NCBI GenBank assembly: GCA_964419225.1 | Contig: CAYQPF010000201.1 | Location: forward strand, 1 to 7,624 | Reading direction: 5' to 3' | From: CAYQPF01 sp964419225 | Lineage (GTDB): Bacteria; Cloacimonadota; Cloacimonadia; Cloacimonadales; CAYQPF01 | DNA length: 7,624 nt | Part shown: piece by piece, positions 1-6,868 of the stretch | Position numbering within the stretch: the first letter of the stretch is position 1 | How the letters are laid out: the number at the start of each line of letters is the position of its first letter | Program-made: the position numbers and the translations under genes | Notes under the pieces: model-generated | What the model saw: the letters and a program-made list of their open reading frames with translations, nothing else | Databases searched by the model: none | What the model was told of the DNA's origin: nothing

Positions 1-1353
1 TTTTTTAGTTGTTATTAAATTATGAAACCTAGCATATAAGCTGAAGAGTGCTTTTTCTCCAGAACTTAAGCCTTGCCATACGAATGTTAAACAATTTTGT
101 TCATACAAAATTGTTTTGAGGTAAGAACCAAACATTTTACTGATTTTAAACAAGTCTTTTGAAACTGTTTTTATTACAAATCTATTTGTGTTTGACCAAG
201 TACTGATAACTTTTTCTTCTAATAATTCTTCGAACAATTTATAGAAACTTAGTAAATTGTCGAAAGAGTCAGATTTGTTATTAAATATCATTTTTAGTAT
301 TGATATTACATCTTTAGTGTTAACCAAATATTTATGTATTTGTAATTGGTCTAATAATTCTTTCCTTACCTTTTTGATATATGATTCAACCCATGTATGA
401 TTATACCTTAGAATTGAATAAATCATGTTAATTGCAATATTAGAAAATAGTTGTTCTGTATCATCTTTGCCATCAACAACGTCAAGAAAACTTATCACTT
501 TCATTAATAGCACAAAATTAGGATTCTCAAGATCATCAAATTTACTATTTTCAATTAGTTCTTCAATATTTTTTTTCATTGATCCTACTCTTGTTCCCAA
601 TATTAACTGATGTGGTAATTCAAATGATAATAAAGAATTTAGGTTATTTTCTTCTATAAATATAACTAGTTTTATTTGTTTTAATATTTCATTAAAAAGG
701 TAATCTGGAATAATTCCTATTTCATACATGCTGTTTTTTATATTGTTTTTGGATTCTTCCCAGATTGAATTATATACTAAATAATTAGTATCGATTCTGA
801 ATGTTCCTGAGTTTGAGTTTGGAGGGGATTCAAGATCAAAACCTTGTTGATAAAATACAATGTTTGTCATTTGAAATATGTGGGGAAGGTTTGGAAGATT
901 CTTAATATATTGAGGGGTAAAAACATTTTTCATCTCTATCGTCTGTTTATATTTTGAAGGTAAGTTACAGGTTGTAATTTGTATATCGATATTTGAATAA
1001 GTATAATATTGTTCATTCTTTTTTATTATATAAAAATATTTCTCATCTTCTGGAAATTGAGAACCCCATGGAAAATTTTTGAGCATGAATTCTATTATTG
1101 TTGATTTCCCAGATCCATTCTTCCCTACTAATGCAGTGATATTCGATATAGTAACATTATTTTTAATATCAGATTCTTTTATGCTCAAGTCATAGAATTT
1201 CTCCACATAATAAGGATTTTCCTGAATATCAACTGTTATAGTTTTATTGTCAATATTAGTAGTATCTATTTTAAATAGATACTTCCCGCCAAAATTAAAT
1301 CCTTGTCTCTTAATGCACTTATAATCTTCAATCCATAAGTATTCTAATGTCAT
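1..1353 (-). CDS. SMC/ABC-type AAA ATPase, third gene of putative defence operon (C-terminus beyond window)
   Basis: I translated this frame by hand: 451 codons from the ATG at 1353 to the window edge without a stop. Residues 77-85 read GKNGSGKST, a perfect Walker A (K83 at 1105-1107), preceded by the strand ITALV. Residues 429-434 read LSSGEK, an ABC/SMC signature motif, so Walker B and the D-loop should lie just past base 1. The ~345 residues between them are helix-rich with no obvious long coiled coil, as in the AAA_15/AAA_21 or OLD-like ATPases of defence systems rather than true SMC proteins. The opening (YLWIEDYKCIKRQGFNF) resembles the first strand of such ATPases, which usually reads 'I.NYK.I'. 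A C-terminal TOPRIM or other effector domain cannot be excluded. It starts 1 bp after the stop of the nuclease-like gene, with AGAGGG as RBS. By inference it powers or gates the partner nuclease in the cytoplasm. Confidence 0.88.
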   Translation of the reverse strand, partial: MTLEYLWIEDYKCIKRQGFNFGGKYLFKIDTTNIDNKTITVDIQENPYYVEKFYDLSIKESDIKNNVTISNITALVGKNGSGKSTIIEFMLKNFPWGSQFPEDEKYFYIIKKNEQYYTYSNIDIQITTCNLPSKYKQTIEMKNVFTPQYIKNLPNLPHIFQMTNIVFYQQGFDLESPPNSNSGTFRIDTNYLVYNSIWEESKNNIKNSMYEIGIIPDYLFNEILKQIKLVIFIEENNLNSLLSFELPHQLILGTRVGSMKKNIEELIENSKFDDLENPNFVLLMKVISFLDVVDGKDDTEQLFSNIAINMIYSILRYNHTWVESYIKKVRKELLDQLQIHKYLVNTKDVISILKMIFNNKSDSFDNLLSFYKLFEELLEEKVISTWSNTNRFVIKTVSKDLFKISKMFGSYLKTILYEQNCLTFVWQGLSSGEKALFSLYARFHNLITTKK

Positions 1354-1354
1354 C

Positions 1355-3046
1355 TTAATCCCTCTTTTGTAATTGAATTTGTTGCCAGAAGATCGGTAAA
1401 ATAGGAGTTCGATAATGTCTGCTGGCAATAAATGGTAATATTGGTAATCCATACTTCAAGGCAGAAATGTCTTCCATAGTAGCAAAACTTTCTTGCGTTT
1501 TTTCTATCATTTGTCGCATCTCTTCTATTGATTCAGGAATTTGGATTGGGGCAACGCTATATCCTGATTTAAATCCTGCATTACAAACATATAAAAATTC
1601 ATCAATGTCTTTTCCTGGATACCATATTTGCATTGTTGTTTTAGTAAATATCTTCTTGTTGATTTTTGATATCATCTCATAATTTTCTTTCAAATCAAGA
1701 ACAACACACCACTGTGCAAGAATTGGTATTAATGTCGATATCTTCATTAACTCTTCCTTATTTATTGAGCCTGAAATATTAAGTGCTACAAGGTCATCAA
1801 AAGAATCTGAGTATATAGGAAAATACTTACCTATATATTTATATGAAAAACAAATATGATTAATAATGGACCTTATCCAATTATCTATAAATTCAAATTC
1901 CGAATATTGTGCTAATAGAAAAATTGTTTCAGAAATTTCGATGATATGACTATCATATGAAGGTGCATGTAATGATAAATGATTTACTATTTGCTCCTTG
2001 ACAGAATCTAATATTATATGAGAACATTTTTCTGCATTAGTGCTGTTTTCACTTTCAGCAAGAAAGGAATAAATAATACCAATTGTGCTTAATATTCCCA
2101 GTTGCTCAAAAACATTTAAATTCTCTGTTATTGCATGATTACTATAACCATGTAGCCCATTTTTGTAATAGTAATGAGTTTGTAATTTTTCAAAATACTG
2201 AGAATATATCATAATTGTTGTATTGAAAATCTGTAAAAAAATATTATATTCTTCTTTGAAACTCAAAAGACAGTTCTTCCTAAGAAACTCCCAAGTAAGA
2301 AGTAATGTCCTTTCTGAGGCAAAAACAGCTGGCTTCAAATTATTACTACTCTTTGCCCACTGAAAAACAATATTTAAAGCTAGATTAATTGTTTTTAATG
2401 TTTTGCGTACTTTTTTCAGATTTGATGGTTTGGTCATATCTCCGAAATGAGTATCGAACAATGTTTTGCTTAATATATTGTAGTAATCAGATAAATCATA
2501 ATCAGGATCAGTTAATAGTGCAAGTGCTTTTCTATATGCAGATTTATATTCTAAAGGGAATATGTTTTCATTCAACATGTAATTTTCAATATATAAGGCA
2601 AGTGTATCTCCACCCCAAAAATCGTACTCACGTTCACCCTTAACCTCTTCATTCTGTATAAATCCCTTCCAATTGGGTTCAATTTCTTGTTTTAATATAC
2701 CACCTGTACAAAGAATTATTACTTTCTTTAAAGATTTATGCTTAGATTGCACATGTTGCTGTAAATAAACATCCTTTATATCGTTAAGAGATTGTCTGAT
2801 TGATTGTTCTCCACTATCCCAATCAACTCTTCCAAGATCACCTCTTTTTACAGTAAACAGAAACAAAGCTTTTTGACTTCCATCAATTTTCCCAACAGCG
2901 GCTACATCTACACCATACTGTCTTACTCCTTTTTGAGGATGGCTAATTGGTTCTAATCCCATCATTAAAAGCAAATCAGGTATCAATCTGTCTAATTCAT
3001 CAGACTCTTTTAAAAGAGAAAGATATTCTTTTATTATAAGTTTCAT
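1355..3046 (-). CDS. PD-(D/E)XK (Mrr-like) nuclease-like protein with long helical C-terminal region
   Basis: The protein has 563 residues. The N-terminus fits the restriction-endonuclease fold. A helix (residues ~14-30, LDRLIPDLLLMMGL) is followed by QYGVDVAAVG with D47, a short hairpin, then LFLFTVKRG with K67. This matches the Mrr pattern 'GVD..a.....lvQcK', except that the residue two before the lysine is T65 instead of E or Q. Residues 107-116 (LKKVIILCTG) look like the next core strand, and DFWGGDTLALYIENYM (~142-157) like the closing 'dg..La..i' helix of Mrr-type domains. From ~170 to the end the protein is mostly helical, with no motif I recognise. It overlaps the upstream gene by ATGA and precedes the ATPase by 1 bp, so the three products are probably made together. 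By inference it is the DNA- or RNA-cleaving or binding component. A catalytically dead, binding-only version is possible given T65. Confidence 0.8.
   Translation of the reverse strand: MKLIIKEYLSLLKESDELDRLIPDLLLMMGLEPISHPQKGVRQYGVDVAAVGKIDGSQKALFLFTVKRGDLGRVDWDSGEQSIRQSLNDIKDVYLQQHVQSKHKSLKKVIILCTGGILKQEIEPNWKGFIQNEEVKGEREYDFWGGDTLALYIENYMLNENIFPLEYKSAYRKALALLTDPDYDLSDYYNILSKTLFDTHFGDMTKPSNLKKVRKTLKTINLALNIVFQWAKSSNNLKPAVFASERTLLLTWEFLRKNCLLSFKEEYNIFLQIFNTTIMIYSQYFEKLQTHYYYKNGLHGYSNHAITENLNVFEQLGILSTIGIIYSFLAESENSTNAEKCSHIILDSVKEQIVNHLSLHAPSYDSHIIEISETIFLLAQYSEFEFIDNWIRSIINHICFSYKYIGKYFPIYSDSFDDLVALNISGSINKEELMKISTLIPILAQWCVVLDLKENYEMISKINKKIFTKTTMQIWYPGKDIDEFLYVCNAGFKSGYSVAPIQIPESIEEMRQMIEKTQESFATMEDISALKYGLPILPFIASRHYRTPILPIFWQQIQLQKRD
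1360..1365 (-). promoter_or_regulatory. Ribosome binding site of the ATPase gene
   Basis: The minus strand reads AGAGGG, then ATTAAG, then the ATG at 1353-1351. The site lies inside the last codons of the upstream gene, which suits coupled translation and supports this start. Confidence 0.6.
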
Positions 3047-4794
3047 TTTTGATGCCTCTTTTCAGTCCTAAAGTTGAAAATTTGCATTGCTCTACTCACA
3101 GGGCTATAGAACTCGGAACTGGGAAGTGCAATTGATTTAGAAACAGAAGAAAGCATGGTTGGCTCTGAAAAATTGCCATTGTAATACCCTACCTGTCCTC
3201 TGCCATACTTAAGAGGAATTGTGATTATAAATTGATAATAGAAAGATTTCTTTGAAGTTTCATCCATTGATTTATTCATTTTCTTTCTCTCTTCAATTGA
3301 AATTTGATAAGTCTGTTTCTTTGAAGTAACTAATTCACTTATCCTTGGTAATTCCTGATACTGTTTTTGTTTTAAGTCTAATACATCAATAATGCTCAAT
3401 ATGTAATTGTATAAAGCTTCGTTCTCTTCTAAGGTTGTTAGCTTGGTTTTTAGAAATTCCGTTAATTGAATAGGGTAATCTAATCCAAGGTAATTAATAA
3501 AAAGATCTTTTAAAAATTCTATCGTTCTATTATCATGTGACTTAGCTTCTAATACTGAGTAAATAATAGAACACAGAGTTTCTATTCCAAATAAATAACC
3601 AAGTACTTTACTGCAAATGAAGAAGATGTCATTAAAACTATATGATTCCAATAATGAACGGTCAAATGATACAGATTTTTGCCCAGCTACACTTAAGTAA
3701 TCAATAATTTCAGTTACAGCAACATGCACATTTGGGTTATCATGATTAAAAGACTTTGTTATTAACTTGCTAAAAAGATTTTTGTTATTTGCAATTTTGT
3801 TTATTGTTGATCTAAACAACTTTGGTAAATTGTTGTTGGTTGGTGAATAATCACTTTGCAATATCCAGCTAAGTAAGAACCCTTCAACATAATCATTGTA
3901 CTCATTATTGTCCATTAAATTAGATAACGCATAATCAAGATTGTCTATGATATCTTTGTATTGGTATGATGTAGATGAGAAGGAACTAAAGAGCTCTATA
4001 AACCAATCTTCGTTGGAAATTTTCTCAAAGTTTTGAAAAATGAAATTAGATAATTGATAATTAATAGTGTAATTATTTCGTTTAGACAACATGAGGATTC
4101 TGTCTTTAGAATCTATACCTTGCAAATATAAATCACAAATTGCTCTGGTAATTAGCCTATTCAAATCTTCTGAGTTCTCGTTTAATAGTTTATCGAACAA
4201 GTTCAGAGTTTTATCAATAAAGAAATGGTCTTTTTTAATATTATACTGTAATTTTCCGAGAACAGATACTGCTCCTTGAATGACGAATTCATTTGCATGT
4301 GTATGTAAATTAAAAACTTCTGTATGCTTATCAATAAATTTTTCATAGGGTAAGTTCAGCAAAATTGCTGTGATATATCCTGTAATATCTGATTCCGTTT
4401 CGTTCTCAAAGTAACTAAACAACTCTTGAGATAACTGGGGTTGCTTTTTTGTTAGTTCTGCAATTGGGTTATATTGCAGTCCGCTAACCCCACCTCCATC
4501 TTTGGCTGTGTATAGTTTTTTAAGATATGTCTTTAGTGTTGTGATATTCAACTTCATCAATGGAATAGCATTTTCAAGAATTCTAAAAACATCTGATATT
4601 TTAAAGCCTAGATCAATTGCTTTTACTGCCAATTCACATATATCTGTATCATATTCCTTATTCAGTGTTAACAGAATGTCAATTGTGGATTCTTTGCTTT
4701 CATTGTCCTTATGGTAATTTTTTTGTAACTTTTCAAAAAGTTCCAGTGGTTTATCCAACAACTCGATCCATTCTTGCATTTCAATATTTTCCAA
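3043..4794 (-). CDS. Large helical-repeat-like protein of unknown family, first gene of the operon
   Basis: The protein has 583 residues and I do not recognise its family. Most of it (residues ~1-500) is a run of amphipathic helices with a HEAT/TPR-like look. A glycine-rich turn, DGGGVSGLQYNP, sits at 99-110. The last 66 residues (518-583) differ in character. They look beta-rich (FIITIPLKYGRGQVGYYNG), then polar and serine-rich, and end in a basic tail (FRTEKRHQK), so they may form a separate small domain. No enzyme motif, signal peptide or membrane segment is visible. The start is a TTG at 4794-4792 with GAGAGG five bases upstream. The first ATG, five codons later at 4779-4777, would sit too far (20 bases) from that site. 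It overlaps the nuclease-like gene by ATGA. By inference it is a scaffold or sensor subunit for the nuclease and ATPase that follow it. Confidence 0.8.
   Translation of the reverse strand: MENIEMQEWIELLDKPLELFEKLQKNYHKDNESKESTIDILLTLNKEYDTDICELAVKAIDLGFKISDVFRILENAIPLMKLNITTLKTYLKKLYTAKDGGGVSGLQYNPIAELTKKQPQLSQELFSYFENETESDITGYITAILLNLPYEKFIDKHTEVFNLHTHANEFVIQGAVSVLGKLQYNIKKDHFFIDKTLNLFDKLLNENSEDLNRLITRAICDLYLQGIDSKDRILMLSKRNNYTINYQLSNFIFQNFEKISNEDWFIELFSSFSSTSYQYKDIIDNLDYALSNLMDNNEYNDYVEGFLLSWILQSDYSPTNNNLPKLFRSTINKIANNKNLFSKLITKSFNHDNPNVHVAVTEIIDYLSVAGQKSVSFDRSLLESYSFNDIFFICSKVLGYLFGIETLCSIIYSVLEAKSHDNRTIEFLKDLFINYLGLDYPIQLTEFLKTKLTTLEENEALYNYILSIIDVLDLKQKQYQELPRISELVTSKKQTYQISIEERKKMNKSMDETSKKSFYYQFIITIPLKYGRGQVGYYNGNFSEPTMLSSVSKSIALPSSEFYSPVSRAMQIFNFRTEKRHQK
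3055..3059 (-). promoter_or_regulatory. Ribosome binding site of the nuclease-like gene
   Basis: The minus strand reads AGAGG, 8 bases before the ATG at 3046-3044. It supports the ATGA-overlap start rather than a later methionine. Confidence 0.55.
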
Positions 4795-4799
4795 AATAA

Positions 4800-4805
4800 C
4801 CTCTC
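4800..4805 (-). promoter_or_regulatory. Ribosome binding site that selects a TTG start
   Basis: The minus strand reads GAGAGG, then TTATT, then TTG at 4794-4792. The five-base spacing favours TTG over the downstream ATG. ATGATG just upstream is out of frame. Confidence 0.5.
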
Positions 4806-4851
4806 ATCATACTTGACTCAATTCTTCAAAATAATGGTTAATTCTTTTATT

Positions 4852-4900
4852 GTAATAAAGTTTCTAATTTTAATATCTATGTCAATATATTTTATTATAT
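4852..4900 (-). promoter_or_regulatory. Possible promoter region of the three-gene operon
   Basis: The minus strand carries a consensus TATAAT at 4899-4894 and a TTGACA at 4885-4880. Neither has a well-placed partner box: after the TTGACA, the hexamer at 17 bases is AACTTT. A promoter must exist somewhere between here and ~4960, but which hexamers are used is not decided by the sequence. Confidence 0.2.
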
Positions 4901-4985
4901 GAAAAGATTAGTTAATTCCTGCGGGAAAGCAAACTCCATAATTGTTAAAGTTGGCCAAACTCTTACACAGCCCCCTTTCTTCTGT

Positions 4986-5087
4986 TTAATTTTTACTTAG
5001 AATCTTTCTCAATCTCTTCAATTGATTCATGGCTGATAATGCAATGTTATCATACCTAAGCCGATTCAAACCTGTTTCTAAATTCAT
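4986..5087 (-). pseudogene. Short ORF resembling the C-terminal tail of an IS transposase
   Basis: ATG at 5087-5085 to TAA at 4988-4986 gives 33 residues, ending GLNRLRYDNIALSAMNQLKR then LRKILSKN. The pattern 'GL.R.r......l.A...QlkRl.k.L' is like the end of DDE transposases of the IS1182/IS5 type ('YRGL.R......l.a.a.NlkRl..ll'). The stop lies about six bases before the proposed inverted repeat at 4980-4955, a usual arrangement in insertion sequences. No upstream transposase core (DDE residues) is present. It could be a free-standing small protein, since its ATG overlaps the previous short ORF by ATGA. Confidence 0.35.
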
Positions 5088-5185
5088 AATCTTTCATACC
5101 AATCATTTCCTATCAATGGTTCAGAAAGATTCATTTCTCCTTGGCAACTATCTAAAGGTTCATTTCTAAAACCTACTTTCCACAT
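5084..5185 (-). other. Short ORF directly upstream of the transposase-tail-like ORF
   Basis: ATG at 5185-5183 to TGA at 5086-5084 gives 33 residues (MWKVGFRNEP at the start, NDWYERL at the end). Its stop overlaps the next ORF's start (ATGA). A third open stretch in another frame, 5249-5166, reads NSQLAQINNIINEEM and ends just upstream. Three short, protein-like minus-strand frames in succession suggest a decayed gene broken by frameshifts rather than three real genes. I recognise none of them. Confidence 0.2.
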
Positions 5186-5309
5186 CTGAAATTAGCATTT
5201 CTTCATTAATGATATTATTGATTTGTGCTAATTGACTATTTACAGCATATTACGAGATTATTGCTATAATATTGGATTGATAGAATATGTATTGCATTGA
5301 TCAATATTT

Positions 5310-5321
5310 TGGCTGAAGCCA
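5310..5321. repeat. Small TGAA-loop hairpin
   Basis: TGGC-TGAA-GCCA is a perfect 4-bp stem. It is short on its own, but shares the TGAA tetraloop with the stronger hairpins at 5360 and 6824. Confidence 0.35.
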
Positions 5322-5359
5322 GAAAGTGGGGGGAAGAGCAGGTTTTGTTTCATCTATTA

Positions 5360-5377
5360 CCCAGCCTGAAGGCTGGG
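5360..5377. repeat. REP-like hairpin with TGAA loop
   Basis: CCCAGCC-TGAA-GGCTGGG is a perfect 7-bp GC-rich stem in an AT-rich background. It is followed by TCTATTGAATAA (CTATTGA at 5379-5385). There is no T-run after it on the plus strand, so it does not look like an intrinsic terminator. It is the clearest member of the hairpin family in this window. Confidence 0.65.
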
Positions 5378-5404
5378 TCTATTGAATAAGGTATTTAATT
5401 AGAT

Positions 5405-5485
5405 CCTAACCCGAAGGTTGATTTCTGGCAAATAAAAAAAGTATATTTGAATTATGTCCATACCTCTTCAGGTTAGGGCTATTGA
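5405..5485. repeat. Second and third degenerate REP-like units, pairing with each other
   Basis: AACC-CGAA-GGTT (5408-5419) is a 4-bp hairpin. ACCT-CTTC-AGGT (5462-5473) is another, followed by TAGGG and CTATTGA at 5479-5485. In addition CCTAACC (5405-5411) is the exact reverse complement of GGTTAGG (5471-5477), so the two could pair as one long-range 7-bp stem. The CTATTGA here begins exactly 100 bp after the copy at 5379. Confidence 0.5.
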
Positions 5486-5627
5486 TAAAAGTGGGTATTT
5501 CCATCTGAGATATGATCTTAAAAAATGCTAATCACTTCACTTGGAATAATTACCAAAACCAAATGAGCATTGTAGAATTTTCTCTTAAAAAGTTGACTTC
5601 TCAACAACTACAATAATTCATGATTTT

Positions 5628-6389
5628 ATGAAGGAAATAAATAGAAAATCTCTTTTGTATAAGACCGATGTTGAATATGGGGATTATACGATCAACCATA
5701 TTCTCGGATGTTCTCATGGGTGTTTATATCATTGTTATGCTTTTATGATGGCACGCAGATTCGGCAGAGTCAAGGATTATCAGGAATGGTGTAAGCCTGC
5801 CCTGGTGAGTAATGCTATGCCTATACTGAGAAATGAAATACCTCGCTACAAGAACAAAATCAAGTCAGTACATTTATGCTTCACAACCGATCCTTTCATG
5901 TTCAATCATCCTGAAGTGACAGACCTCAGTCTCAGAATCATTGAACTTCTCAACAAACATAATATCAAAGTCACCTGCCTGACCAAGGGTATTATACCAC
6001 AAGAACTGGCAAACTACTCGAAACTCAATGAATATGGGATAACCTTAATCTCTCTTTCAGAAACTTTCCGTTTACAAATGGAACCTTATTCAGCACCATA
6101 CACAGACAGAATCAACAGCCTTAAAGATCTCCATGATCAGGGCTACAAAACCTGGGTCAGTATAGAACCTTACCCAACTCCCAATATCATTGAGCAGAAC
6201 TTCTCCGATATCCTGAATTCAATCTCTTTCGTTGATAAGGTCATTTTCGGTCGCCTGCATTACAATACTTCCGTTACTAAATACAAAGACTATCAATTAT
6301 TCTACAACACTTTGGCAGAACAAACAATTGAGTTTTGCAAGAATAAAGGGATTGAATACCATATTAAGAATAAGACAGTGGTGCTTTAA
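5628..6389 (+). CDS. Radical SAM protein, spore photoproduct lyase-like superfamily (COG1533 type), CX3CX3C variant
   Basis: The protein has 253 residues. Cys28, Cys32 and Cys36 in GCSHGCLYHCYAFMMARRFG form the [4Fe-4S]/S-adenosylmethionine site, with CX3CX3C spacing instead of the usual CX3CX2C. The rest follows the SplB-like barrel. CFTTDPF (84-90) corresponds to the 'TDPYQP' strand. VTCLTKG (115-121) and ISLSETF (141-147) are later barrel strands. MEPYSAPYTDR (151-161) corresponds to the 'lEP..p....R' loop, and WVSIEPYPTPN (176 on) to the next strand. The family cleaves SAM to a 5'-deoxyadenosyl radical; the substrate of this branch is unknown to me. It is cytosolic, with no signal peptide. 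The start is the ATG at 5628; the ATG at 5620 runs into a stop after three codons. No Shine-Dalgarno is visible. A GTTGA-CTTC-TCAAC hairpin lies at 5592-5605. The gene stands alone, and its GC looks higher than that of the operon to its left. Confidence 0.85.
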   Translation: MKEINRKSLLYKTDVEYGDYTINHILGCSHGCLYHCYAFMMARRFGRVKDYQEWCKPALVSNAMPILRNEIPRYKNKIKSVHLCFTTDPFMFNHPEVTDLSLRIIELLNKHNIKVTCLTKGIIPQELANYSKLNEYGITLISLSETFRLQMEPYSAPYTDRINSLKDLHDQGYKTWVSIEPYPTPNIIEQNFSDILNSISFVDKVIFGRLHYNTSVTKYKDYQLFYNTLAEQTIEFCKNKGIEYHIKNKTVVL

Positions 6390-6439
6390 CACGAAACCAT
6401 GGAATAAGTAATGAGCCAACTCAAAAAAAATGAATTAGC

Positions 6440-6466
6440 CACAAAAGGCACAAAAAACACAAAAAG
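6440..6466. repeat. Three tandem copies of a 9-bp CACAAAA repeat
   Basis: CACAAAAGG, CACAAAAAA and CACAAAAAG follow one another without gaps (starts at 6440, 6449 and 6458). 'CCACAAAGGCACAAAG'-type runs occur between genes in many bacteria. Here it lies 50 bp after the radical SAM stop. Confidence 0.6.
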
Positions 6467-6789
6467 GGATCGGAATAAGTGGTTTTAAGGCTTCAATATA
6501 CAAAAAGAGTGTAAAAAGAATGCAGAAAGTAGCTTTGAGAATATGAAATTCAGAACTCCTGATCCGTAGGATTTACATGATACTAAAATAAAGAAATGTT
6601 ATAGGAAGGGATGCTTTTAGAAACTTATTTAACAAAGATGGGGATGATAGACAGGATCCAGGAGTATATTTGATTTTTAAAAAAGAATATGTGGAAAGTT
6701 GATAGGGTTACAGGTATATTTTAAGGGACAATATAGCAAGATTTTTCCTACTGCTATTTAGAATTTGTTGATTTATGATAATAATCTTA

Positions 6790-6868
6790 CGTCCTGTCGG
6801 ACGGAGACTTGTTGTCATACAAACCGGCAGTTGAAACTGTCCGGCTATTATCTTTTGTCCTACGGACA
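6790..6868. repeat. Cluster of three hairpins arranged as a degenerate direct repeat
   Basis: CGTCC-TGTC-GGACG (6790-6803). CCGGCAGT-TGAA-ACTGtCCGG (6824-6844, 8 bp with one bulged T), followed by CTATTATC. TGTCC-TAC-GGACA (6856-6868). The first and third lie in similar surroundings (AATCTTACGTCC...GGACGGAGACTTG against TATCTTTTGTCC...GGACAGTCTAAG), giving a degenerate direct repeat ~62 bp apart around the TGAA hairpin. The cluster lies between the convergent radical SAM gene and the minus-strand frames. Lacking T-runs, it is not a clear terminator. Confidence 0.55.

Larger units (their letters stand above)
4955..5347 (-). mobile_element. Probable decayed insertion sequence remnant with degenerate inverted ends
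   Basis: Read outward on the minus strand from 4980 is AGAAAGGGGGCTGTGTAAG, continuing AGTTTGG to 4955. Read outward on the plus strand from 5321 is AGAAAGTGGGGGGAAGAG, continuing CAGGTTTTG to 5347. The two share AGAAAG, a G run, AAGAG and GTTT in order and in opposite orientation, as expected for worn terminal inverted repeats ~390 bp apart. Inside is a short minus-strand ORF whose C-terminal pattern recalls DDE transposase tails. GGGGGCTGTGTAA is also the style of IS ends I know from Bacteroidetes. The alignment needs gaps, so the right end in particular is uncertain. A full IS of this kind would be several times longer, so this is at best an internally deleted copy. Confidence 0.33.

Noticed and set aside
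425..610. 61-codon plus-strand ORF
   Set aside because: It lies wholly inside the ATPase gene on the other strand; low-complexity S/F-rich shadow.
1467..2643. Plus-strand ORFs at 1467-1682 and 2389-2643
   Set aside because: Antisense shadows of the nuclease-like gene, with no family resemblance and no start signals.
4091..4799. Plus-strand ORFs at 4091-4279, 4502-4717 and 4617-4799
   Set aside because: Antisense to the 583-residue gene, and two of them overlap each other; typical shadow composition.
5029..5169. 46-residue plus-strand ORF starting MADNAMLSYL
   Set aside because: It is antisense to the minus-strand short ORFs, which look more protein-like, and has no ribosome binding site or recognisable motif.
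5360..5377. Intrinsic terminator
   Set aside because: The stem is strong, but no T-run follows it in either direction and no gene ends nearby.
6645..6702. GIY-YIG nuclease remnant (PGVYLIF)
   Set aside because: Only one strand-like motif matches; the YIG half and catalytic residues are absent in all frames that follow.
5360..6868. CRISPR array or phage attachment sites
   Set aside because: The repeats are short hairpins with differing stems and irregular spacing, without constant 25-40 bp repeats or a cas gene; no tRNA or integrase is in the window.
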